Origin: SIG78 sp045635745
Lineage (GTDB): Bacteria > Verrucomicrobiota > Lentisphaeria > Victivallales > Victivallaceae
Reading direction: 5' to 3'
Assembly: GCA_045635745.1 (NCBI GenBank)
Contig: JAZTWG010000031.1
Span: forward strand, 1 to 64,000
Length of the DNA stretch: 64,000 nucleotides
The notes under the pieces were generated by a model. The model worked only from the letters and a program-made list of their open reading frames with translations. It was not told the origin of the DNA and searched no databases. Position numbers and translations under genes: made by a program. Below are positions 36,043-45,383 of this stretch, in pieces (position 1 is the stretch's first letter; every line of letters begins with the position of its first letter).

Positions 36043-36774
36043 ATGAAAGCATTCAAATTTTTTGCAATCATGCTCCTGACTTTGGGCCTGACCGCCGCAG
36101 TATACGGTGCCGAAAAAGTTTCCAACGACCCCGGGCATCCCTCCAACGGCAAAGATGTGATTGTGGAAGAACCGGGATTTTTTGACCGGGTCTTTTCGAT
36201 TTTTGAATCCGAAAAAGAAGAACCCCAGCCGCCGCAGCCCAAAGAGCCGGAAGAAGAGAGCGTGATCTGGACATTTACCAAGGCTGCTGCTCGCGCAACC
36301 GGTCTTTACTTTGCCAATCTCGGCGGCGACCTGCTGGATATTGTGACGATCGATTTCAGCTTCGGCAACACTTTTGCTGCGGATGTGCATCTGACCAATT
36401 TCGTGGATTTTGGTGTGGAAAACACCGATGCGTACTTTATCGGCTACGGACCTTTCCACCGCTACGGTGTCGGCCGCCGTCAGGCGCAGCGTGTATCGGC
36501 GCTCTGCTGGTCGTGGGAAGATATCTATGTATCGCGGGTGCGCGGTACCCAGCCCTCTTTTGCGCTCAAAGACAACTCTTTCAATCTGATCCGTTACTAC
36601 ACCAACGCTTACGCCGACCGGGATATTGATATCTGGGCGATCGGTGTGCGTGCGGCAATGTTCCTGGGTGTGGCGGTCGATTTCCATGTGGTGGAAATCC
36701 CCGATTTCTTCTGCCAGTTTGTCAACTTCGATCTCTCCGGAGATAACTGGAAAACGTTCAGTACCGGCGAATGA
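36043..36774 (+). CDS. Exported protein of unknown function
   Basis: 243 aa with a signal peptide ending near VYGA. A charged, Pro/Glu-rich spacer (about 55-75) leads to a folded domain rich in aromatic and acidic residues. Phrases such as GGDLLDIVTIDFSFGNTFAADVHLTNF and the repeated DIDIWAIGVRAAMFLGVAVD hint at amphipathic beta strands that could sit at a membrane. AAGGA lies before the ATG. It has its own promoter. No family recognised. Confidence 0.7.
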   Translation: MKAFKFFAIMLLTLGLTAAVYGAEKVSNDPGHPSNGKDVIVEEPGFFDRVFSIFESEKEEPQPPQPKEPEEESVIWTFTKAAARATGLYFANLGGDLLDIVTIDFSFGNTFAADVHLTNFVDFGVENTDAYFIGYGPFHRYGVGRRQAQRVSALCWSWEDIYVSRVRGTQPSFALKDNSFNLIRYYTNAYADRDIDIWAIGVRAAMFLGVAVDFHVVEIPDFFCQFVNFDLSGDNWKTFSTGE

Positions 36775-36845
36775 TGCTGTGGTCAGATCTTTTGATCGCA
36801 CAGATTTTGCACAGGTAACTGCAACATCAAGCAGAAAGGTTCACC

Positions 36846-38561
36846 GTGTCTCGATACCGGGAAAAAGTTCTGTCGCTGCCGGTGGCAATATTGTTGGCGG
36901 CGTTTGCTTTTCTGATCTCATTTGCCCCCTGGAGTCTGAACGAACAGGAGCTTTCCTGGCGCGAGGGCTATGTTGCCACGCAGGCGTTGGATATGGCGGT
37001 GGTACCGCTGCCGGTGGCCAAGGCGCACGGCGAAGCCATACCCAATGCTTATCCGTTTTTCCCCATGCTCGCCAAACTGGCAACCGTGCTGGGGTGTCCT
37101 GCAGAACAATCTCCCCGCGTAATAAGTCTGCTGGGGCTTGCGGGGCTGGTGATCCTGGTTTTTGCGGTGGCGGCGCGTACCCGGAACAATGTGTCAGCGG
37201 GTGCATGTGCTGCGGCGGTAATGATCTCTTCGGTGCTGCTGGTGGACAAAGCTGCCGATGGTTTTTCCAATACGATCTTTGCGCTGGTGATTTTTTCCGG
37301 ACAGCTTATCTGGTATAATTTTGCCGCACTCCGCGGTGACTGGTCAAAAGCGTGGGTCGCCGGATTTACTGCCTGTGCGGTGGGTTTTTATATCAACGGG
37401 ATCTATTCGCTGATATTCTTTCTGCTGCCGCTGGTTTTCATGCGTCGGCCGCTGGGGATCTTCCGGCATCTGGGCAACCGGGGCATGATGATGGGTATCG
37501 GCATACTGGCGCTGGTTACGCTGCTGTGGTATCTGCCTTATCATTTCGATGGTGTAGTAGTGGCGCAGGCGGTTCCCCGGGTGGCAATGCTGGTTGGCTG
37601 GGAGTATCTGGGGCATCTTTTGTGGTTTCCGTGGGATTTTGCTTTGCGGATGCTGCCGTGGGCACTGCTGGCATGGGCGCCATTCTGCGTGGCGATCCAG
37701 ACTCTGGATGAAACGCCGATGTTCAGCCGTTTTCTGCGGACACTCTTTCTGGTGGATTTCTTTCTGTTGTGGATAACTCCGCTGGATGAAGTGCACGACT
37801 GGCTGATTCTGGTGCCGCCGCTGGCGGTGATGACCGGGTTGAACTACACGCTGACCGTCCGCCGTTACGGCAATACATTCCGCAAACTCGGCAATATTTT
37901 TGCGGCATTTCTGCTGCCGGGCGCCGGATTGCTGCTGTTGGTTTTTTTCCTGCTGCCGGGCGAAATGCTTAATGATCTGCTTTTGAATACGCTGGATCAC
38001 AGTATAGATTTCAATGGCAGTTTCGGGCGTAAAGTACTGGGGATCACTTCCGGCAGCGTGCTGCTGCTGATAGCTTTGCTGGTGTGGCGTATGCGCGAAA
38101 AACCGCCGGTGTGGTGCTATTATCTGATAATTTTCATGGCGCCGATGCTGGTGTATTACAACATCGTGCTGCCATATCAGTCGCAGGAGCGTCTGCGCTA
38201 TGAGCGTGCGGAAACGCTTTCGCAGGCGCTGGTGCAAGATGGAGCCGCCCCGGGAGTGCTGATCTATAAATACGGCATCAACGATCTTTTTGTTGAGTCG
38301 CTTTACATGAAAAATCCGGTGCAGAAGATTTCAGCATTGAGCAATCTGCCGCAATCTGAAAAACCGGTGATCTATCTGTTTGCCGCCTCGTTTCCTGATT
38401 GTGCCGAGCGCTCGTGGCGCAGTCTGCTGCCCCAGGGGCTGATGACGAGAAATATAAAGTTCAATCTCTGGCGCGGCGATTGGAAAAAAGTTGCCGTGGA
38501 ACGCAAAACCTCTCCGTTGCTCGATGAAATACTCCAGAACCCCACCGGAAAGGTCGAATGA
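36846..38561 (+). CDS. GT-C membrane glycosyltransferase (ArnT/PMT-like)
   Basis: 571 aa with about 11 membrane segments and a soluble C-terminal part of about 120 residues. Layout and the early acidic loop (LNEQELSWREGYVATQ) fit the dolichol-phosphate-mannose or ArnT-type GT-C superfamily, which moves sugars from a lipid carrier to lipid A, glycans or proteins in the periplasm. Donor and acceptor are unknown. Start is GTG at 36846 with AAAGG upstream. Its stop overlaps rlmN by 4 nt. Confidence 0.72.
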   Translation: MSRYREKVLSLPVAILLAAFAFLISFAPWSLNEQELSWREGYVATQALDMAVVPLPVAKAHGEAIPNAYPFFPMLAKLATVLGCPAEQSPRVISLLGLAGLVILVFAVAARTRNNVSAGACAAAVMISSVLLVDKAADGFSNTIFALVIFSGQLIWYNFAALRGDWSKAWVAGFTACAVGFYINGIYSLIFFLLPLVFMRRPLGIFRHLGNRGMMMGIGILALVTLLWYLPYHFDGVVVAQAVPRVAMLVGWEYLGHLLWFPWDFALRMLPWALLAWAPFCVAIQTLDETPMFSRFLRTLFLVDFFLLWITPLDEVHDWLILVPPLAVMTGLNYTLTVRRYGNTFRKLGNIFAAFLLPGAGLLLLVFFLLPGEMLNDLLLNTLDHSIDFNGSFGRKVLGITSGSVLLLIALLVWRMREKPPVWCYYLIIFMAPMLVYYNIVLPYQSQERLRYERAETLSQALVQDGAAPGVLIYKYGINDLFVESLYMKNPVQKISALSNLPQSEKPVIYLFAASFPDCAERSWRSLLPQGLMTRNIKFNLWRGDWKKVAVERKTSPLLDEILQNPTGKVE

Positions 38562-39595
38562 TGGCCGATATACTGGAATTGCCGGGTATTGATGCTCCGG
38601 CTTTGCAAACCTATCTTGCAAGTATCAATGAAAAGCCTTTCCGCGGTAAACAGATCCTCGACTGGCTTTACAATAAATGCGAGTTCGATGCAGAAAAAAT
38701 GCTTAATCTGCCCCGCGCTCTGCGGGATAAGCTCATTGCCGATAATATGACTCTCCGCAGCCGGGTCGCGGAATCCGAGGCCGGTTCCGGTGGTACAGAA
38801 AAACTGTTGATCGAACTTGCCGATAAGCAGATGATCGAAATGGTGCTGATTCCGGCGCCGGAGCGCATGACATTCTGCTTGAGTACGCAAGTAGGGTGTC
38901 CGGTGCGCTGCCGGTTCTGCGCCAGCGGCAGTCATGGTTTGATCCGTAATTTGAGCTGCGGCGAGATCCTTGAAGAGTTTTATCACGGGGTGCGGAAACA
39001 CGGGGCATTGCCGGATAATATAGTTTTTATGGGAATAGGCGAGGGTTTGCTCAACTGGAAAAATCTCCGGCGTGCGCTGGAAGTGCTTGCTGCTCCGTCG
39101 CCGGATGGATTCAATATGTCACCGCGGCGGATAACGGTTTCCACCAGCGGTTATATTCCGGGCATGGAAGAGTTTGCCGCATGGGGCCGGCCGTTCAATC
39201 TGGCAGTAAGTCTGCATGCGGTGGACGATGATACCCGCAGCCGCCTGATTCCCGACAATGTGCGTTATCCGGTAAACGAAATATTGCAGGCTTGTGAAAA
39301 GTGCGCAGAAGCCACCGGCAGAATGATCACTTTTGAATACACCCTTATCGACGGCATAAATGATGATCCGGCAATGGGTCTGGAGCTCGGCAGGATAGCG
39401 CGCAAACTCCATGCCAAGGTCAATCTGATCGCCTGCAATCCGGTCAATGACCAGTTCCGGCGGCCGTCGGAAAACCGTTTGCGTCAGTTTCAGAAAGCGG
39501 TGGAAGAGTTTGCCACCACCGTGACCATGCGTATAGAAAAAGGCTCATCCGCCGCCAGCGCCTGCGGGCAGCTGCGGCTGCGGCATATTAAATAA
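38558..39595 (+). CDS. rlmN: 23S rRNA (adenine-2503-C2)-methyltransferase
   Basis: Radical-SAM methyltransferase that modifies A2503 of 23S rRNA, and A37 of some tRNAs. CPVRCRFCASG holds the CxxxCxxC cluster. The N-terminal RGKQILDWLYNK domain and MGIGEGLLNWKNL are conserved (usually MGMGEPLxN, so the Pro is Gly here). ACNPVN, EKGSSAASACGQL holds the catalytic Cys. 345 aa. It uses ATGATG starting at 38558, overlapping the preceding stop. Confidence 0.93.
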   Translation: MMADILELPGIDAPALQTYLASINEKPFRGKQILDWLYNKCEFDAEKMLNLPRALRDKLIADNMTLRSRVAESEAGSGGTEKLLIELADKQMIEMVLIPAPERMTFCLSTQVGCPVRCRFCASGSHGLIRNLSCGEILEEFYHGVRKHGALPDNIVFMGIGEGLLNWKNLRRALEVLAAPSPDGFNMSPRRITVSTSGYIPGMEEFAAWGRPFNLAVSLHAVDDDTRSRLIPDNVRYPVNEILQACEKCAEATGRMITFEYTLIDGINDDPAMGLELGRIARKLHAKVNLIACNPVNDQFRRPSENRLRQFQKAVEEFATTVTMRIEKGSSAASACGQLRLRHIK

Positions 39596-39625
39596 AACAA
39601 TATTGCATTTTTTGCGGCTTGTCAG

Positions 39626-39654
39626 TTGTACTTATCAAAAAATAATGCTATATT
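39626..39654 (+). promoter_or_regulatory. Promoter of the ricT-like gene
   Basis: TTGTAC (39626-39631), 17 bp, TATATT (39649-39654), 37 nt before the start. Confidence 0.6.
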
Positions 39655-39691
39655 GCACGGTGATAAATATTGAAAAAAGAAAGAAAAGTTT

Positions 39692-40786
39692 ATGAATAAT
39701 ACATATCTGGTGCGTTTGTCCAACGGCATGAGCTGCGAAGCGGTCGCTGCTGCGGAGTTGGTGATCAAAGCCGGGGATTGCGCCATTCTGAAACGTGATT
39801 TTTCGCTGGAATATGTGCAGATAATCCGCAAGCTGGAGTTTGATGTGGCAGCCGAAACCGCCAATCAGCTGCCCCAGATCCAGCGGATCGCCACGGTAAT
39901 CGACCGTGCCACCGCCACGGAAAACGAGGCTCATGCCAAGAGCGCCTACCGTACCGCCTGTGCCATGGTCGAAAAAATGCAGCTGCCCATGAAGCTTTTG
40001 AATGCCAGTTATTCCTTCGACCGCAAGCTGGTGACCATACAGTTTACCGCCGATGGCCGGGTGGACTTCCGCGAACTGGTTAAAGAACTTTCGCACGCGC
40101 TGGGTACACGGCTGGATCTGCGCCAGATCGGTGTGCGCGACGAAACGAGTATCTGCGGCGGCATTGCAGTCTGCGGACAGGTGCTCTGCTGCAGCAGATT
40201 TCTGCGAGAATTCAATTCGATCAATGTGAAAATGGCCAAAGATCAGGATCTTTCGCTTACGCCCTCAACGATTTCCGGGGTTTGCGGCCGGCTCAAGTGC
40301 TGTTTGAAATTCGAGCACGAAGGCTATGTGGAAATGGAAAAATCCATGCCGCGGCGCGGTGAACTCTGCGAATGCGAAAAAGGCAAAGGCCGGGTTGCCG
40401 ACCGCAATATGCTTACGCAAATGGTAACGCTGGCGCTGGAAGACGGCGGCATGGTGACCTTGCATGCTTCGGAACTTAAATACCGTTTGCGCGGCAAAGC
40501 TCCGGAAATGAAAAAAGTGGTCAAAGAAACGGTTCAGGAAGAAGAATTCAGCTACTTTGCGGCGGCCAAAAATACTGTCGAAACAAATTCTCCTGCCGCT
40601 GAAGAAAAAGCCGGAACTCCTGCTGCCGTTGCCAATGCTGAAAAAACGGAAAATCCTGAACGCGAAAACACCAGAAACAATCATAACAGCAACAATCACG
40701 GCAAAAATCATAAGCGCAACAATAAACGCCGCAATAACAAGCGGCGCAACCGTAACAACGGCAACAGCTTTGATGATGGCGAATAA
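39692..40786 (+). CDS. PSP1-domain protein, RicT (YaaT)-like
   Basis: 364 aa cytoplasmic protein. The PSP1 domain is clear: FRELVKELSHALGTRLDLRQIG, DETSICGGIAVCG and the cysteine pairs GQVLCC, GVCGRLKCCLKFE. In Bacillus the RicT complex is an RNase Y partner with iron-sulfur clusters. The last 90 residues are low-complexity: acidic and Ala-rich, then a basic stretch of Asn, Lys and Arg, which would suit RNA binding. The tail is longer than in typical members. Confidence 0.87.
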   Translation: MNNTYLVRLSNGMSCEAVAAAELVIKAGDCAILKRDFSLEYVQIIRKLEFDVAAETANQLPQIQRIATVIDRATATENEAHAKSAYRTACAMVEKMQLPMKLLNASYSFDRKLVTIQFTADGRVDFRELVKELSHALGTRLDLRQIGVRDETSICGGIAVCGQVLCCSRFLREFNSINVKMAKDQDLSLTPSTISGVCGRLKCCLKFEHEGYVEMEKSMPRRGELCECEKGKGRVADRNMLTQMVTLALEDGGMVTLHASELKYRLRGKAPEMKKVVKETVQEEEFSYFAAAKNTVETNSPAAEEKAGTPAAVANAEKTENPERENTRNNHNSNNHGKNHKRNNKRRNNKRRNRNNGNSFDDGE

Positions 40787-40826
40787 GCGCATAAAAGCCG
40801 ACTTGTAATGCAGAGCAATCAATAAT

Positions 40827-41714
40827 ATGAAACTCCTTGACGACCAGCTTATAGAGCAGACAGCCCGGGGAGATATGCGCGCTCTGGCCAAACTCGACCG
40901 CCACGGATTATTTCCGGCTCCGGATGAAAATGCGTGCGAGTTTGCCGCGCGGCTGAAGCGCCTGCAAACGGCGCTGAAACAGCTTGATGACGAACTTGTC
41001 CGCGGCGCTGTTGAGATTGCTCCCGGGATCAGAGTTGACGGTAAAAACCGTATTCCTGAAAATATCCGCAACGAAGCATTGGAAGTTGCGGGCAAACTCT
41101 ACAACGTGCGTCCGGATTGGGTGCCGGGATTTTTTGCCGACGAAAGTTTCGGTTTGCTCTGGGGCGGTTGTGCTTTGAGCGATCCGGCGACCAATCTGGT
41201 GCTGTTCATAATCCGCAAGGTCTTCAAACGCCGCCGCCGCTGGCTGGTCTACGACCGGCGCGAACTCATGGCGCACGAAATGATCCACGCAGCCCACCAG
41301 AGTATCAACGAGTGGCAGTACGAAGAATATTTTGCCTACCGCAGCGCAAATTCGCGCCTGCGCCGGACTTTCGGCGGATGTTTTGTGCAGAAATACGATG
41401 CCATGCTGTTTCTGCTGCCGATACTGCTGCTGCCGGTGGTTCAGCTGCTCAATCTTATGAATACAGTATCATTGGATATGCGGATATTTTATCTCCTGGC
41501 GGCAATTTACCCGCTGTTTCTGATCCTGCGCTGTTCTGCGGGGTGTATTACGGCGGCGCGGGCGCGGAACAATCTTGGCAAATGGGGTGTCCGGGAACCC
41601 GGAGCGGTACTTTTTCGGATGACTGCCAACGAGATCAGGCAATGCGCCAGAGGCAGGATGCCGGAAGGCAAAGATTTGCGCTGGCAGATAATCGCCGGTT
41701 ATATCAAAAATTGA
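40827..41714 (+). CDS. Putative membrane zinc metalloprotease (HEMIH)
   Basis: 295 aa. HEMIH at 150-154 is an HExxH zinc motif, and E166 or E167, 12-13 residues after the second His, could be the third ligand. Two membrane segments (about 192-211, 218-236) anchor it. The N-terminal helical part is soluble. A short C-terminal tail follows. I do not recognise the family; it is not an M48, M50 or FtsH protein by eye. It starts 40 nt after the RicT-like gene. Confidence 0.6.
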   Translation: MKLLDDQLIEQTARGDMRALAKLDRHGLFPAPDENACEFAARLKRLQTALKQLDDELVRGAVEIAPGIRVDGKNRIPENIRNEALEVAGKLYNVRPDWVPGFFADESFGLLWGGCALSDPATNLVLFIIRKVFKRRRRWLVYDRRELMAHEMIHAAHQSINEWQYEEYFAYRSANSRLRRTFGGCFVQKYDAMLFLLPILLLPVVQLLNLMNTVSLDMRIFYLLAAIYPLFLILRCSAGCITAARARNNLGKWGVREPGAVLFRMTANEIRQCARGRMPEGKDLRWQIIAGYIKN

Positions 41715-41778
41715 ATTGTTTAATTGCGATTCCGGCAATGATGCCGGGAAAAGGTTTGTGAAAAAAGGGTAGTGATTT

Positions 41779-42543
41779 ATGAAAACAGCTGAAATAGCCG
41801 GTTTTTTTGATGATTTGCTGGAACTGCCGAAATTTGCGGCAGATTGCTCCAATAATGGTTTGCAGATCTGTTTTGACAAGATGGCTCCCTGCCGGAAGAT
41901 CGCTTTTGCGGTGGATGCTTCGCAGGCGAGTATCGATCAGGCGATTGCCGATAACGCCGATATGCTGGTGGTGCATCATGGCTTGAGCTGGGGACCCGGA
42001 GTCCGCCGCTGGGATGGCATTACCGGCAGACGACTGGGCACAGCATTCAAAAACGATCTGGCGCTTTACGCGGTGCATCTGCCGCTGGATGCACATGCAC
42101 TTTACGGCAATAATGCGGTTTTGTCAGACCTTATCCGGCTCGGAAAGCGGCAGATGTTTTTCCCGTATTGCGGCATTGAGATCGGCATGATCGGGCAGAT
42201 AGAACCATCTGCGCCGGAAACGGTTGCCCGGGCTGCTGCCGCCGGGAAAGAGTATAAAATGTATATTTCGCCATTGAAAGACTCTCCGGTGCAGAAAATC
42301 GCAGTGATCTCCGGCGGCGCGGGCATGGATGGCCTTGCGGCAGCGATTGAAGAGGGCGCTGATATGCTCATTACCGGTGAATTCGATCATACCATGTATC
42401 ATCTGGTGCAGGAAAATGCGATCCATGTGGCAGCGTTGGGGCATTATGCCAGCGAAGTTCATGGTGTGAAAGCTTTGCAGAAACTGGTAACTGAAAAATT
42501 CGGTCTGGAAACCGTTTTTCTCGATATACCCACAGGATTGTGA
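41779..42543 (+). CDS. Nif3-like dinuclear metal-centre protein
   Basis: 254 aa member of the NIF3/YbgI/DUF34 family, a cytoplasmic hexamer with a dinuclear metal site. VVHHGLSWG gives the two histidines of the site; AVHLPLDAH and, late, ITGEFDHTMYHLV with ALGHYASE complete it. Function in the family is unsettled (GTP cyclohydrolase I-like, metal insertion). The stop is 2 nt before polA, so the two are coupled. Confidence 0.92.
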   Translation: MKTAEIAGFFDDLLELPKFAADCSNNGLQICFDKMAPCRKIAFAVDASQASIDQAIADNADMLVVHHGLSWGPGVRRWDGITGRRLGTAFKNDLALYAVHLPLDAHALYGNNAVLSDLIRLGKRQMFFPYCGIEIGMIGQIEPSAPETVARAAAAGKEYKMYISPLKDSPVQKIAVISGGAGMDGLAAAIEEGADMLITGEFDHTMYHLVQENAIHVAALGHYASEVHGVKALQKLVTEKFGLETVFLDIPTGL

Positions 42544-42545
42544 AA

Positions 42546-44120
42546 ATGAGCAAAGTTCCGGCGGCACTTTTTGAACAGGGCGATCAATTATATTACACTG
42601 CGCTTGCTGAAAAAACGCAGGATGCAGCTGTATGGAGCGCCGACTGTATTGCCGAATACTCCTGCTGGGTGGTTTTTGATTACAAATCTCTGCTGAAAAA
42701 ATATCCTGCGGTGCGGCAGATCATCTGCGATATGATCTTTGACTGCAAATTGGCGGTATATTTGAAAAATCCGGCGTGGAAAAGCGACTCTTTGAGCGAT
42801 GCATTCAAGGCATTGTTCCCGGATGAAAATTTTTCCGGCGAACTCGGTACTGCGGATTTGCTGGGCCGGGTCTATGCTGAACTTGCCGGTGAATTTGCAG
42901 CCAGCGCGCTGCTGCACGATATGGAAATACCATTGGCAAAAGTTTTGTGCGATATGGAAACCGAAGGCATTTGTGTGGATCGCCGCGGTCTGCAGGAATT
43001 CAGCGGAAAACTTGATATTGAGATCGCCGCGCTGGAAAAAGAAATTTACTCCGCGGTCGGGCGGGAATTCAATTTGAATTCCACCAAACAGCTTTCTGAA
43101 GTGCTTTGGGATGAACTGAAACTCACTCCGGCCGGTAAAAAGACCAAGTCCGGTTATTCCACCGATGCCGAGGCGCTGGAAAAAATGCGCGGTCAGCACC
43201 CCGTAATCGAGCTGATTCTGCAGTATCGCAAATTGAGCAAGCTCAACAGCACTTACGCCGCGGGATTGCTCAAATATATCACCAGTGATAACCGGATCCA
43301 CACCACTTTCAACATGACTGCCACCGCTACGGGGCGCTTGTCTTCTGCCGAACCGAATTTGCAGAATATACCCATCCGCAGCGAACAGGGCGGCATTATC
43401 CGTAAATTTTTTCTCGCTCCGGAACAATGCGTACTGATCGATGCGGATTATTCGCAGATCGAACTGCGGATTCTTGCGCACATTGCCGGCGATGAAACTC
43501 TGATCCGGGCGTTCCGGCAGGGTGAAGATATCCACACCGTTACCGCAGCACAGATCTTCAAGACCGCCGCGGAATCAGTAACTCCGGAAATGCGCCGCCG
43601 GGCCAAAGCGGTCAATTTCGGCATAGTTTACGGCATATCGGCATTTGCTCTTGCCAACGATCTGGGGGTAAGCCGTGCTGAAGCCGAAGAGTATATAGCC
43701 AGCTATTTTGCCACTTACCCGGGGGTGAAGAGTTATCTGGACAATATCATAAAACAGGCGCGGCACGACGGCTTTGTGGAAACTCTTTCCGGCCGGCGGC
43801 GTTATCTGCCCGAACTGAAGAGCAAAATTTTTGCGGTCAGAAGTTTCGGTGAACGCGTAGCGCTCAATATGCCCATACAGGGTACGGCAGCGGATTTGAT
43901 AAAGCTCGCCATGGTGAAAGTTGCTTCCGAACTGGAAAGACACCATCTCAAAACCCGGCTTATTCTGCAGATCCACGACGAACTGCTGCTGGCCGCGCCG
44001 GAAGAAGAAGCCGAAGCCGCTGCCGAGCTGCTGAAAAACTGTATGGAAAGTGTGGCCGATCTGCAGGTGCCATTGAGTGTGTCGCTGGCGGTCGGCAAAA
44101 ACTATGCCGATGTAAAATAA
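42546..44120 (+). CDS. polA: DNA polymerase I lacking the 5' nuclease domain
   Basis: Family A polymerase, 524 aa instead of about 850-930. Motif A (IDADYSQIELRILAH, Asp at about 299), motif B (RRRAKAVNFGIVYG, about 350-363) and motif C (QIHDE, 475-479) are intact. The N-terminal 110 residues look like the end of a 3'-5' exonuclease domain (VVFDYKSLLKKYP, DCKLAVYLKNP) without its first DxE motif, so proofreading is not expected. The 5'-3' nuclease is absent, and the preceding gene is a complete nif3, so this is not a frameshift. AGGA lies 8 nt before the ATG. Confidence 0.93.
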   Translation: MSKVPAALFEQGDQLYYTALAEKTQDAAVWSADCIAEYSCWVVFDYKSLLKKYPAVRQIICDMIFDCKLAVYLKNPAWKSDSLSDAFKALFPDENFSGELGTADLLGRVYAELAGEFAASALLHDMEIPLAKVLCDMETEGICVDRRGLQEFSGKLDIEIAALEKEIYSAVGREFNLNSTKQLSEVLWDELKLTPAGKKTKSGYSTDAEALEKMRGQHPVIELILQYRKLSKLNSTYAAGLLKYITSDNRIHTTFNMTATATGRLSSAEPNLQNIPIRSEQGGIIRKFFLAPEQCVLIDADYSQIELRILAHIAGDETLIRAFRQGEDIHTVTAAQIFKTAAESVTPEMRRRAKAVNFGIVYGISAFALANDLGVSRAEAEEYIASYFATYPGVKSYLDNIIKQARHDGFVETLSGRRRYLPELKSKIFAVRSFGERVALNMPIQGTAADLIKLAMVKVASELERHHLKTRLILQIHDELLLAAPEEEAEAAAELLKNCMESVADLQVPLSVSLAVGKNYADVK

Positions 44121-44156
44121 TCCTCCCGGGCGGAGAGCTTTCCGGAAGAGATAAAC

Positions 44157-45383
44157 TTATATGAAGCGCTCGCGATCCAGCAAGCGCAAGTGCGTCAACT
44201 CTTTTTCAAGTGCTTTATCATCAGCATTTTGGGCAATGCGCCCAAATTTTTCCGGAGAGGTTTCTTCCAGATAATGACAGAATTTCATAATGAAAAAACT
44301 ATCGCAGAAATTGTGCAGCTGCTCCAGCAGTTTAGGCTGGGTTTTCGGTGAATTCGCTGCTATTTTCCGCCAGATGACTGCAAAGTCCATCTGCTTGAGA
44401 TACTCTGCCAGCGCCGGCGGTGCCATGTCGGGCGCATTGGCACTCAACGTTTCGTAAGAAGCACTTTTACACGCCAGAAAAAACTCTTTGAGCAGCCTGA
44501 ATGGTTCCGGATTGTACAGATCGCACGCTTTACCTTGAGTTATTGCTGCGATCGCCGGGCCGGTGCCGAAAGGTACCCGGCCGGAGATCCGCGCTGAAGG
44601 ATAAACTGTGGTATCGGGTACTACACCCACAACACCTGTTTTGCGTAATGCCTGCAGAAAATAAAAGTCTTCACCCGCGGCGCAGCGGCGCATTCCACCG
44701 CAGCGCATATAACTTTTCATGCGGCACATAAAGGCCGAGCCGATGGTCCAGAAGCCGTAGTTGGAGCCGCATTCGCGGAGTTTCCACGCGTAATCGCGCA
44801 AATAGATTTCGTAACGCATTCCCGCCGGGGCGGTGGCGGCATCTGGCCAGCGGTGTTCAAAGTGAAATACCGCCCCCGCCGCATCGGGCGCAGTCTGTGC
44901 CCAGGCAAAGGCTTTTTCAAAGTAATCCGGCGCAACCAGAGTATCGGCATCCAGCGAAAAAAAGAGCGTATCCTGATCCGTCACTTTGCCGTCACTTTGC
45001 AGAATAACGTGATCGAATCCGACTTTTCTGGCGTTGCCGACATTGCGGAATTTTTTTGGTATCTCCTTATCTGTCAGGTCGATAAAGAAGAGTTCACTCC
45101 CGGCGGCAAGCCCGCCGTCATATTGTCCGTCATTTTCGCGCAGACTTTTCAACAACCGGCGGTTGTTTTCCCGGGCCGCCGGCGGAGCATCAGATGGTTC
45201 ATTGATCACCAGCACTACTTTCAGTGGCTCAGGACTGCGCTGCAGGGCCGTTTTTACCGAAGCGAGAGTAAGGGCAATATGCTCATTTTCATCATACACC
45301 GGGATCACGACCGTGTGCGAACCGGCAAAGGCTGCCGGTTCGATATTGCAGCGTTCGCAACAGTGTTTAAGATAGTTTTTCAA
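44157..45383 (-). CDS. Family 2 glycosyltransferase
   Basis: 408 aa inverting sugar transferase, cytoplasmic or peripheral. HTVVIPVYDENEHI opens the GT-A fold and SLDADTL (145-147 is DAD) is the metal and nucleotide-sugar site. Substrate unknown. Starts at TTG 45383, overlapping the dsbD stop by 4 nt, with AAGGA upstream. Two surface segments, ENDGQYDGG (about 84-92) and QSDGKVTDQD (about 129-138), are encoded by TGACGG repeats that also occur elsewhere. Confidence 0.85.
   Translation of the reverse strand: MKNYLKHCCERCNIEPAAFAGSHTVVIPVYDENEHIALTLASVKTALQRSPEPLKVVLVINEPSDAPPAARENNRRLLKSLRENDGQYDGGLAAGSELFFIDLTDKEIPKKFRNVGNARKVGFDHVILQSDGKVTDQDTLFFSLDADTLVAPDYFEKAFAWAQTAPDAAGAVFHFEHRWPDAATAPAGMRYEIYLRDYAWKLRECGSNYGFWTIGSAFMCRMKSYMRCGGMRRCAAGEDFYFLQALRKTGVVGVVPDTTVYPSARISGRVPFGTGPAIAAITQGKACDLYNPEPFRLLKEFFLACKSASYETLSANAPDMAPPALAEYLKQMDFAVIWRKIAANSPKTQPKLLEQLHNFCDSFFIMKFCHYLEETSPEKFGRIAQNADDKALEKELTHLRLLDRERFI
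44975..45138 (-). repeat. TGACGG repeat copies inside the glycosyltransferase gene
   Basis: On the minus strand AAGTGACGGCAAAGTGACGG lies near 44977-44996 and AATGACGGACAATATGACGG near 45117-45137. The first is nearly identical to the uppS-cdsA copy. Both stay in frame. Confidence 0.7.
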
